Source of the DNA: an uncultured Cytophagales bacterium | Lineage (GTDB): Bacteria; Bacteroidota; Bacteroidia; Cytophagales; UBA9547 | Assembly: GCA_945957555.1 (NCBI GenBank) | Contig: CAMFLX010000034.1 | Span: forward strand, 1-35,922 | Direction: 5' to 3' | DNA length: 35,922 nt | Shown: in pieces, positions 19,101-28,900 of the stretch | How the letters are laid out: each line of letters opens with the position of its first letter | Numbering within the stretch: the first letter of the stretch is position 1 | The notes under the pieces: model-generated | What the model was told of the DNA's origin: nothing | What the model saw: the letters and a program-made list of their open reading frames with translations, nothing else | Database searches by the model: none | Position numbers and translations under genes: made by a program

Positions 19101-19181
19101 GGTAAATTGGTGAGAGTGAAAAAGGAGACTTCAAGAGGGATTATGACCATTAAAGAAAACAGGGATAACATAAAGAAATAA
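13191..19181 (+). CDS. Giant secreted multidomain protein with YD-type tail (1996 aa)
   Basis: A signal peptide MKKYFSIFLWVICAIQHVFA precedes QNQDITYLFGYNGAGGT. The first 1500 residues are repeated beta-sandwich-like segments of the DUF11 or surface-protein type, with motifs such as RKLTVKNSGSVPVKEVSIDI and FVSTISNQGSTILSGFKLGV. These may form a rod or cocoon. Near residues 1570-1720 are PKD/Ig-like domains (VGTYKIRVMESGLAC, YYWYKDGKYL). A cysteine cluster follows at about 1815-1838 (CPPPYTCLPCGEICEKC), then a jelly-roll-like module (YLLSGWVKE, about 1850-1940). The tail is YDPVSLKLMSTLDDNNYATF, then EYDNEGKLVRVKKE, an RHS/YD-type end that I associate with the C-terminus of proteins like the preceding gene product. 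It starts 32 bases after that gene and ends 12 bases before the next one. Confidence 0.8.
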   Translation: MKKYFSIFLWVICAIQHVFAQNQDITYLFGYNGAGGTTMELCTGKVNEVSCKIQNALGASDITINSIKMVLPTGLTFEKSGNATTVTFNGIDYQVPVVNNNSITLGLTNPVSLPVNGLDVSFRILGDCQYEIQTGTGNLLPLTVDYVKAGIPKTYTPSSTESNQTSFSVVYPKVSISYSDESAKPHKRNVDCTRKLTVKNSGSVPVKEVSIDISVNEQQQSFFMVSNLVSDQTTGTTQVVIVNNGNGKFKIVFDTELSSGSSYDFKETFKYATDCGNPSLDNSVNLQVLTNAKVSCGALACNFAELNDPHPQLSYQTAVNINFPGPQKADPSIGIYGTSRLTEAQQSVVFSIANYHPNANGDWLNPKIQIHKYARLKKAYWVSNSNGDNPVELQIQNPVSGSDHYNIVLPNDDAIFDDLDGEGQYNDLKRGNVFYLKFDYEFYQCNVSPYFNLFQLYISYNTWCHWYDFAFHIFHHEYIPPSTSSIKFDMKGSFEYNKEEPITITADLPSIMNIFNRMDVSSRKIKGEIKLPVGLELSFPTDYNTTIINTQTDLEGNKTYSFYLVEDLKYSGWPWDFSRFKNGIKIKALIKNTNSCLLFSSKSITCTLSDVNVPDNGCAFIFDSNSDEVLLFSDEQNCSVIPEDGDINCKVRVTDIDVTRTTYGYLAQSGYNATAGTLENYVAKTLDPQKKITEANVTSANINLQAALENDEFTILAKGIYKGVSQANCNNDVSVAITYEYEGDLLELPFEFSGSRLATIFVKDANGITLRSFTVQNNIIHERVVGSNVRRILVVIPHDQLGAMAFDHQIFVELKMRVRANFSNDAANPKGAGYFSKSFRAKFYYTNPDAVIYAKTHFDLFQYGTPNLKDGYNHLSVCAEYNHQCSVECKSYFGAFPNEFRPILRVNNFKMADAFETFYNQKFPDRNLSLTDGNAIFPHFEDYYLGYGYPSNIGLLERNFNKDCEFPDLGVNVYTIDCYDLGRGAIKLTLNTPSSTGLIPMRCEINGNISDIYNGNGNIAEWEVPLETNNDGGVFDFYFQWKTLNGAKVKLKSYSIDGGNTYIDLPANIDPYDTKPFMFIPTMARYDGIKNRGKVKFRAIIESCGNDGAGVEVAELGYKSVCKGEPISCNSKDFSKIKLKIIFKNAQLVVSNASNHLTTGICNGFEFVSTISNQGSTILSGFKLGVNMPDGLAYETGLNNEGQPKSYLLIAGVKYSLPVCTPSTLSTLTTLGFKAKGLFGWNLGEIVTNLNDLSANTSIQLHLRVVSTCTEQIGNLYDPEQPFLITALGNKDCGSSDLVQMSTKVLPKNYTAPKGSVVTTLHISDFIGCDLKSQGSYIKIENLSAKSDIKEFYVELYTPKGIALLNPSSPVGSTKEVGDFILYRWILNTDNISKTFAFDLKFTEAYVQGRNMQFYARVRQRVNSDLCATETIPVPVSSTECTKVFGLLGKELNASPVVRYSAYSCELQGAMDICKNRIDEQSFQYIIFPKDDYYTYTWTLPTFSGGVTASILTQAETDLAKSNWITLKYNNATTITTDLNSSTPLTLTIKNASGTTLYTKSLNIVIIMPIETPQSLTVSLPCNGVPLVKGETYLLSINNYVPGKAYNLDLNDDGVSDMQTNKSPVPVTFTRVGTYKIRVMESGLACSTGDGAVEVTVKELKLIADHSFICETGEPKQASIKITDPNAGVGSGNFSLSTNPADYYWYKDGKYLNTIELAKEGALKVENGITVKHPATYKVVLKQFSCMTEADYMNQTGMMDPKQIEEIFKYSKPETSSGQIGFAGINGGASIKEVQESTLDGKIVFFSIIIGRKICIDEPPECPPPYTCLPCGEICEKCFKLQANKEYLLSGWVKENVSQLAPVKDKGGIRLEFLGNNQAIIQQIVASMSPDQPLIDGWKRVQVRFKVPNVYNEASIRLNSSPDYDIIYDDIRIHPLDGTMQTFVYDPVSLKLMSTLDDNNYATFYEYDNEGKLVRVKKETSRGIMTIKENRDNIKK

Positions 19182-19193
19182 TAAGCTTATTCA

Positions 19194-19904
19194 ATGAAGA
19201 TAAAGTTAAAAGTTTTTATACTCTTGCTCTGCGTTCAAGTTGGTTCTGCGCAATCTGTGATTCAAGATCTTAAAAAGATCAATGAACAGCACAAGATTCA
19301 TAAAACTTACCAGCTCAAAGTAGATTATAAACTGTATGAGTCGCACACCTCATCGGTGTTGCAAGAAGCTTATAAATCTACCATGTATCGCAAAGGTGAT
19401 GGGCTTGTTACGATCATAGCAGGTACCATACAAGCTAGGCTTGGACGGGTATACATACAGTTAGACAGTAGCGAACAAAAAATCTTTTATGCACAAAGGT
19501 TGAAGGCTGATGCCGGCCTTGTGTTTGACTTAGATTCGCTGATGAAATATTATGAGACAAAGTCGGTGAACGATCCCTCCAATGCCGTTGGTAAAATTAC
19601 AATGCAGCCAAAAGCAAACTTTAAAGCCTCAGAATTGGAGAAGATAGAATTGTTTTACAGTCGGAAAGATTATGTGGTTTTCAAAACGGTGAGTTACTAT
19701 GCCCAACCCATGTTTTCGGACAAGGATGGTCAGCCTGAGCCGCCACCGCGATTGGAGACTTATCTAGGTAAGTATGAAGTGCTATCTCCCAAAGACTATA
19801 AATACTTTTTGGAGGACTTTTACATAAAAAAGTCAAAAGACAGATTGTTGCCATCCATAGGGTTTGGTAAGTATGAGGTTATTGACGGAAGAATAAAGAA
19901 GTGA
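19194..19904 (+). CDS. Exported 236-aa protein, possibly LolA-like
   Basis: The signal peptide MKIKLKVFILLLCVQVGSA is cut before QSVIQ. The mature protein starts with a helix (VIQDLKKINEQHKIHKTYQL) and continues as alternating strands (LKVDYKLYESHTSS, YVVFKTVSYYAQ, TYLGKYEVL). This arrangement recalls the LolA-type lipid- or lipoprotein-carrier half-barrel, but I see no diagnostic residue, so the match is tentative. There is no lipobox cysteine. It sits between the two largest secreted proteins, 12 bases after the first and 70 bases before the second, so a periplasmic accessory role in their export or folding is likely. I recall similar small exported proteins beside other Bacteroidota RHS genes. 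Confidence 0.75.
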   Translation: MKIKLKVFILLLCVQVGSAQSVIQDLKKINEQHKIHKTYQLKVDYKLYESHTSSVLQEAYKSTMYRKGDGLVTIIAGTIQARLGRVYIQLDSSEQKIFYAQRLKADAGLVFDLDSLMKYYETKSVNDPSNAVGKITMQPKANFKASELEKIELFYSRKDYVVFKTVSYYAQPMFSDKDGQPEPPPRLETYLGKYEVLSPKDYKYFLEDFYIKKSKDRLLPSIGFGKYEVIDGRIKK

Positions 19905-19974
19905 AGGAAGAGATGAATCGTTTCGTTGATTCTTTGATAATATTGTTGAGTATAAAAATTTTAAATATCTAGTT

Positions 19975-22900
19975 ATGATGCGTAAGGTATCGTTGTTTTT
20001 TGGACTTATATGCCTAGTAGTTCAGTTATGGGCCAAGAATGAATCTACCTCTTCATATCCGATTTCGGGTAGTCAGGTGGTGGTAGGGGCAAGGGTAGCA
20101 CATGCTGATCCTTATTTTAACATGTCTGGCACTCCAACCTTTAAAGACCGAAAGATTACTGGTTCTGTAGAGTTTAAGTTGGATGTAAACAAACAGGCTG
20201 CTATTAATATTGGTGAAGCATGGACGTATTCCGTTACGGTAAAAGCCAGTTTTTACAATAGGACAGGTCAGTTGATCAATGGAATACCCGTAGAAAAGAT
20301 TCTTACTGTTGAGCAAAATGCTCAAACGGGTATGAAAGCGGCCGACCTAGATGCCATAGACATGCAGGGTGCCTATAAGGTTGTGGCTGAAGTAAAAGCT
20401 GTAAGTATTACTAAAAAAACAACTGCTGGAACTACGGTTGTTACAGATAACTTGCCTAATTTCATCAGTTTGCGAACTGCCATCCAAGTAGAGCGTTTTT
20501 ATGATTTTGATCCTACAGTGGTGCCATTTACTGCGGGAGGCTTGTCGCACGAAGAAAAACCTGCAACAAAAAGTTTGGAAATGCACTGGGATTATCTTGT
20601 AGGTGCCGAAGAATATGAGTTAGAATACACCTATATAGATGACTATAAAGAAAGTGATGGCATCGTACTTAAATATGACTTTAAAAATAATGCAACGAGG
20701 ATCATTACCCAGAACAATAGCTATCAGATCCCGGTACTGTATGATAAGGGTTTTCTGATATACAGGGTAAGAGGCGTTGGCCGTACTGGAGATAAATCAC
20801 AAACTAATTTGTTTGGGAAGTGGTCCAACAACAACATAGAACAAGGAGACCTAAGTACATTTGATCCATCGCATACCTACACGATTACTAAGGTCGATGC
20901 TTTATTAAGTAAAAACTGGCAATACAGTGTTGATTTTGCAGAAGAAGGCAAACGTAAAGATCATATTGTATACTATGATGGCAGCTTGAGAACCAGACAG
21001 GAACAAGCCATTAACAACACGGAAAAGGAAGTGGTAGTGGGTGAAACGATTTATGACCACGTGGGACGCCCAGTTATTGCGACGCTACCCGTTCCTGTGA
21101 AACCCGGTACCGATAATAACTTATACTACAAGGAAAATTTTACGCTCAATACACAAGGTAACAAATATTCAAAGGAAGATTTTGATAAACCAACGGGTTG
21201 CAATTCAGGCCCGGCGGCAATGGGTACAGGATCAGGAGCTTCTAATTATTATTCCCCAGCCAACCCAAACAAGGAGGGCAAAAATGCCTACATTCCAGAT
21301 GCGAAAGGTTTTCCTTTCACACAAATAGAATATACGCCTGATCCGACAGGTCGGGTTAATAGGCAGAGTGGTGTAGGTATTGACCATATGTTAGATTCTA
21401 ATCACGAAACCAAATATTCTTATGCTACACCGAGTCAGGTGGAGCTAGATGCAATGTTTGGTCTGGATGCTGGTATCAATACCCACTACAGGAAAAACAT
21501 AGTAAAGGACCCTAATGGGCAACTCAGCGTGTCTTACTTGGATATGTCTGGGAAAGTAGTGGCTACTTGTCTGATTGGTAAAAATCCAGACAATTTAAGC
21601 GCAGTATACGATCATCAAATAAATGCAGACGGAACCGTAGTTAAAGATGGTAGTGGGAAAATCCTTTCCAAAGATCGTATCACTAAGACTGAAACACTGA
21701 TCAGCCCCAATAAGCCTTATGACCCTAATAAGGGGGGGAGCTACAATCCAAACGTGGTTGCAAACAATTCCTCACTCAAGTTTACCCATTTGTTGCTGGT
21801 AGATACCGATAATACACCAGTAAAGATCACTTATAAAATTACTCCAGAGAAGCTGGAGGGGCTTAAGTGTTTGGCTGGTGAAAACATTAATGTTTGCTAT
21901 GATTGTGTATACGATCTCCAGATTACCATAGTGGATGCCTGTGGAGAGGAGAAATATAATTCGAACAAGATCAAAATAGGTAACCTATCAGCACTCAATA
22001 CCTGTGAGGGTAGTACTTTTACCTTAAGTCCCGATATAGATAAAACCTTAATGGCAGGTACCTATACAATTACTAAAGTGCTAACGGTGAACCAAGAAAG
22101 TATTGATGCCTATGTGAACAACTACATGGCGGCTTATAAATTGGCTTGTAAGGGTGAGTATAAGGATTATGATCAGGAGTTTGACGCGCAAGATGGAATC
22201 AGCTGTGCGGATCTAGACCCTTGTAAGGCCTGTGTTGAGGATTTGGGTAATTCATACGCAGCTCATGTAGCCAAGTACGGCGCTGAAGCACTTACTGAAA
22301 GAAGTTATTATAAAGAACTTCAGGAGTGTAAAGACCTTTGTGGCAATACAGAACTTAACCAGATCATCTATCAAATGCTAGTAGCTGATGTGAGCCCTGG
22401 GGGACAATACGGTTGTACCGATTTGGAAAACGAATGCTCTAATACCTCTGTGTTTAAAACCAACAACAGATTAGGAGCCAACTATCTTGGTTTTGGCAAC
22501 TGGAGAAACCCTTATTTTAATGTTCTTCAGCAAAAGCCAGGCGACCTGCCTGCGCTGACTGCCCAGAGTCCTGAAGCAAGTCTGAGGCACTACTACGATG
22601 AATATGGTGATATTGTATATATTCCTATTTCAATAAATTATAACGAGGTACTTGACGAGCCCAAGTTTTCTGATTTCATATTTGAGCCAAATGTTTGGAA
22701 TGTGGAAGAATCGGGCGTCAAATCGGCCCTGGGTACCATCTATTTGATTACTTATGCTACTGAGGCGAAGACCTTGCCATCTGGTGTTAAAATAGAGCCT
22801 GGTCAAGTAGAGAAAGTAGAAGTGGTAGCACCTACCGCTTACAAAAACTTCTATAATGACATATTGCCCAATCAGAGCTATGCAGTGGAGCCACAGCATT

Positions 22901-25900
22901 TACATAATGTAAGTGATTTTACTGATAAGTGGCAGGAGGCATGGGGTGCTTCATTAGTAACGGCTCATCCAGAGTTTTGCTACTATGCCTACCGAGCAAA
23001 TGTGACCGAGAAGGTTTTCCCTAGCTTTAACTACACCAGTGAGGAGTTTGACGAAATCATCTCTACCAAAACGGTGGATCAGCTCACCTCAACTGATGGG
23101 GTTGAGATCGGCAATTACTTTGAAAACCGAGTGACAACTTTGAAACCTCTGTTTAGTCTAGCTCAGGCACAAGACATGAGCAAGGTAGAATTTCTGTTGG
23201 AGCACGATCCCTATTTTGCAAGTTCGCCAGATTTAATGCTGTTGATGTTGAATAAACTCAAGGGACAAAACAGTAAAGATGGTTTAGACTTAAGAAAACG
23301 TGTAGCCGCCACCAATAGGATATTACCCTCTACCAGAACACCAGAAAATTTCGGCACTGAACTTACAGAGGATCAACAGAAAGAGGTATTGGCCGGAAGC
23401 CCTAATCCTCCCTCTGAAACGATGAGTTATGACAAGGCACAAACCTTGTTTTTGGTAAATGACCAAGCAGCAGCCGGAGAGGTAGATGAGTATGATTTGA
23501 AAGACTTGGATTGGCAAGGATACGTAGCACAATACTTGAGCTACAAAAATGAAATTATTAAAGACCGCGCCAATATATATTGCGATCAGAAGGCAGGAGT
23601 GTATACGCAGAAAACCTTGCCTTATGGTAATAATTCCTGTATTGGTGCTGAAAGTTTCAATCCATTCATGAGTAGAAGCTTTAGCTTCACTCGTTGGTGG
23701 TTTTTCAATTTTGTAATGCAACGTTTCGCACCTTGTAATTGGTGGCATCATGCGCTTTACAAAACCAAGACAAAGCGGTATAACAAGGAAGAAGAGGGCA
23801 AGTATGATACCTACGGAGGAGATGTATCGGCTAATGTAGATGAACTTGTAACTAAGCGCGATGTGGAACATTACCTGAAAACGGATCAGTTCCCGATGTT
23901 GAGAGATCTTGAGTTCGCTATTTCTAATATTGCTCAAAAGACAAATACTTTTGTACAAACTGATGGTGCACTTACCTCATCTTTTAATTTTTCAGGTAAA
24001 AACTTCAAGTATCTAGGACCATCCCTTTTCGATTATTTTTCTTATGGCAAGCCTATGGGCAATGCCTTTAAAGACTATCGTTACGCCATTAATCAATACC
24101 GACTAATTGGTGTTTTTGGAAAAGAGATATATGGTACTACAGGCTCCTCAGCCAACTACAGCCACTTAGCGCTTGAATTTAAGAAAATCAGTGGGAACAG
24201 TGTTGTTGCGCCAAACTTTGGTTGTGGTACAGTGCATCTGTATTTGCCAAGTTCGGTTGCTTACACCTACACCTTATACAAAAATAATCCAAGTGCAGAA
24301 ACCAAGGCTCCACATTCGGCACAAGCTAGTTATGTGGTACCTATCTCTTTTGAAAAGGATTTTACCATAGCGCCAACCTCGAGGGTTGATATTGAAGATG
24401 GTGCCGCTATCACATTTCCGAGTAGGAAGTTCAAAGTTTCACTTAAAAACATTTCTAACCTAAAGTATACAGGCTCTTACATGGCGGGTACTGTAAAGAC
24501 CTATAAATTTATAGCCAAGGCAGCTTTCCAAATCATTATACTAGGCGAGCAAGACGAGCATCAAGAGACAGTCTTGTCTACGGTAAGCTATACTGTAAAA
24601 GGGGAAACTTGTATACCGATAGATGGTAGTTTGGATCCCGATCTTACACAAACTTGTGTGCCTAGCAAAGAGAATATTGCTATGCTGGATTTGTTGAATG
24701 GTCTTGCAGGAACTCAAAACTTATATTGTGGCAATCATTACACTTTTGACCGCCCAACTACAGATCAGAATAGGGCATTTGAAGAAACTTATAACGTTGC
24801 ACTGAACAAGTACATTACGGGGGTAAATAATGACGCAAATATTCCATATAAACAGTTAAATGTAAACTGTACAAACAATGCGGTAACGCCACCTTCAGGC
24901 AACAATACAGACACTTCAGAAGATGTTTTGGGTGAAATTACGGGGTCAGGGGGCTCTGATGCAGGACCAGTATCAGGTCCATCTACTACTACAAACACCA
25001 ATACCGTACCCCTAAATCAAAATACTTTAACAGCCAGCAGCAGTGTAACTATCGAAATGCCAGCTCCAAGCCCCAATGTATTGCAGGGGCTCAAGGTTAA
25101 ACTCACACCTGTGATCAACGGAAGCTCAGTATTGCAGTCGGTGGTATTGACCAATATTCAAGGATTTACAGATCTTAAAGAAGGGTCTAAAGAAAATACC
25201 TTTACCATTACCGCCTGGGTAAATAACGGAGGTGGACTCGTACCCATGACCTTTGAAGGAGAGATCATGGCGGACCACGGAACTTCAAATACAAATTTCA
25301 AGAACTTTGTATTTAAGGAATGTGGCCCAGGTATCCCAATGGAGTGTGACAATGAACCTAATCGTAATAGGGTAGGTCTGGAGCAAATGCTCAATGAACT
25401 GGCGGGCAACGACCTCAATGCTCAGGATGTATTTAAGAATTTGACTGATGGAACCGCCAGAACGGTTAATCTGACACAAAACAGTACTTTTCAGCAGAAG
25501 TTTAAGTATAAGTTTACCTATTTGCCAGTAGACCAACCAACCACAGGCACCAATACTCCTGTAAACGCCAATACCCCGATCAGTTTGGATGAAAACAAAA
25601 AACCACTCTATGCCAACTGTATGAAAGTACAGGTTACAAACGATGCTGGAGTCGCTAGCAATACAGGTAAACATTTGAGCATGATTATTGGCAATAGCCG
25701 TTTGGGTAGCCAAGACGAAGAAATTTTTACCAATATATGTGAGATGAACTTGGATCTGAGCACTACCGACATTGTCTTTGACGATATTGTGGGTTTCAGA
25801 AACCTAAAAGCCAGCAATAATACAAGTGTGACCAATCCTGGTTCTTCATTTGTCATTACGGCTGTATATTATAAAAATGACGCTTTTGGTACTGTCCTAC

Positions 25901-28900
25901 TTACAGGCAGCACCTGCCTGCCTTTGGATAACTGTAGCCCTGGCTGTGAAGGCCTTGGCTCCAATGAGCTGGTCAACGGAGACTTTAAAGATCCTGCTTT
26001 TGAGGTAGACAAAAAGGCCTTTGATTCCGACTTTGATGTGGCTTATAAGGATGTTTCTTATGGTTATAACAGAGCCTATATAGCGCAAACAGCTCCAGAC
26101 AGGCATTATGGAAGTGCTACTGGTATGACTAAACTACGCGACCATACAGGTGGAGGACTTGGCCACATGCTATTGTTGGAAAATAGATTCTCCACTGAAG
26201 GTGCACAAAGCAACGCTGCAGCTATTGGTAATAGACTTTGGTATCAAACCGTTAGTATTTCCAAAGCCAAAGATTATATATTAGAGGCATTTGTAAGCAA
26301 TACTTCACAGATGACCAGATACCCTGATATAAATACCGCAACCGTAAAATTGACTTATGAGACCAAGCTGTTCCCAAAAGTGAATACACGCTCGGGTAGC
26401 CTTGGCTTTACCTACACGTTTAGGTTTGCTTCTTCAAACCCGACCGTTACGGCAGCTTTTGCCACATGCACCTCTTCGACACAAGGCCTCATCTATCGTA
26501 AAATGACTTTGACCAATAGGGGTACTTTGGAGATGGAGGTACCTTATAACGATATTACCAGTATCGATCTGTCAATCAGAACCAATGAATATGGATTGCT
26601 GAATCTCAATGGTGTATTTGACAGCGATGACATGCAAGCTTATGTAGCAGATTTGGCTACTTACAATTTTGCCAATGGGTATCACACCTACAGTTTTACG
26701 AGGATGAGAACTGAGTCATTTACTTATCTGCCTATTGTTCCATCAAATGCGAGCACACCCAAGATTACACTTTATTACAAGGATCTGAGTAATCCCAATG
26801 CGGAAAACGTCACCATCGCAAGCCTCGACGAAGACATACTTTATTACGATCAGGGTTGGCAACGTATAAAGGGCCAGCTCGAATACCCTTGGGCTGACAA
26901 TGACCCCAATACCAAAAATATTGAAGTAGGGATTATTGTGGAAGATTTGGGTTATTTTACCCTTGCCTTTGACGATATTTCGCTGAAAACAGATTGCGGC
27001 GTACAGGTAGATGCTGCCGAAATAGAGGTAGTGGATAACTGTGAAGCTTATAAAAGTGTGGTGGCCGATATCAATACCGAATATTTCAATATTGAGCTAG
27101 AAGCCAAAACCCGTGCAAGGATTCAGAAACAATATATAGACAAGTGTTTGACGGCCGCAGAAGAGATGATTTCTGAATATGATCAGTTTGCGTACCAGTT
27201 CACCCTGTACTACTACGACCAATCTGGCAACCTCATCAAGACGGTTCCTCCAGAAGGAGTAAGGTTGATTACTGACAAAGATGCATTGGCTCAGATAGAG
27301 ACCTTGAGGGATGAAAATAAGTATGACCTGCGCTATGTACCACAACATACCATGGCTACGACCTATAGGTATAACTCACTGAATCAATTGGTGAGCCAGT
27401 CCTTGCCAGATCATGAACAGTTCAATATTTGGAATGTCAGTGACCCAACAGAAACAGCTTACAAACCAGCACCCAATCTTACCGTGAAAGATGCTGAATT
27501 CCTAGGATTAAACGATGGTATAATGTTGGCCAACAATGCCGCTGACATTTCCTCTATATATGTTACAGATGACCAAGCTAAGCAATGGAATAAAATTACC
27601 AAGATAGGTATCAAAGATATCAATGCCGTGCAATATGTGGACGACAATACAGTCATAGCGGTACTCAACGAAGGTAAATTGCTCAAGAGCACCGACAAAG
27701 GTCATAACTGGGTGATCTATAATACAGGTTTGGAAACAGACTTGGTAGGTTTGGATTTCATAGTAAATACAGATAGCAAGCTTGAGGGCATGATCATAGA
27801 CCGTTTGGGCAACATCAACACCGTTACTGATATTGGAGTGGGTACTTGGAATAGCCCAGGAACCGTTGTGGGTAAGCCAGAGGGCATTAACTATATCAAG
27901 GCCTTCCAAAGATCAGGTACAGCCACCCTGTATTACCTTACGGTCAACATCAGCAAGACCGGTTTGCCACAAAGAGATTACCTCTACAAACTCAGTCATC
28001 AGACGGGTACTTGGACATGGCAGGAGATCAACATACAAGCTGCCTATAAGTTCAATAAGGTATTGTTGGGCAACAACAATCAGTACTATGCAGTCGGAGA
28101 TCATGGCTTATTGGCTAGCAAATGGGCCGATGGCGTATGGGACATGAGCTTTGTGCAAAGCGGTGGCAACCTTGTAAGTACAGCTTATGCTGCCAATGGA
28201 GATCTTATGGTGCGCGACGATCAAAATCGCCTCAGCAAACGCAAGGGTAATTCTAGTTCGGGGTACACTTGGTCTACCTATATCAATAATATCGTTGGAG
28301 ACATCAACGGAGCCTTGGTCGACAAAACAGGCAAATCTTACAATCCAAGTACATGGGCACTGGACAACTCCTTCTATTTGGGCACGAGTCCCAAGACTGT
28401 GAAGTTGTTTGATGGTTATAAAGGCAGCAGCTCGGCGAGCAGAAGCTATGAGACCTATGTGGATGCGAGCAATAAGTTGAATGCTAAAACCATTACCCCT
28501 GGCCCAACACCTTTGCAATTGCCAACTACCATGAAAAAAATGGCGGCATGGGCAGAGCTATGGATGAAAGAAGTGGCGGGTTCCAATCCCCAGACTTACA
28601 CCCCTACATGGGACTTCGCAGGGATGTGTGTGGACGCAGACAACAAAATATACAATATCTATCATGGCACTGCCGTAGAACAGCTCTATAAAGATGGCAA
28701 CAATCAGACCTTATCGTTCAAATTTATAGAGCCCAACCATACCCAGGCATTTAGGGAGTCGGACGCTACAGGCACGCAACGTATGCTAGCCATAGCTTCA
28801 GACAACAAGATCTATACCTTGACCTATGGGGTAGAAACACCTACGGCTACCTACAAAGTAGATATGCCTGCAGGTGTAGCGGCCACCTCGATCACGGCCA

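Noticed and set aside
23323-23958. 211-aa minus-strand frame inside the RHS gene
   Set aside because: It is opposite a well-conserved coding region; its apparent hydrophobicity is the mirror of that gene's codon use.
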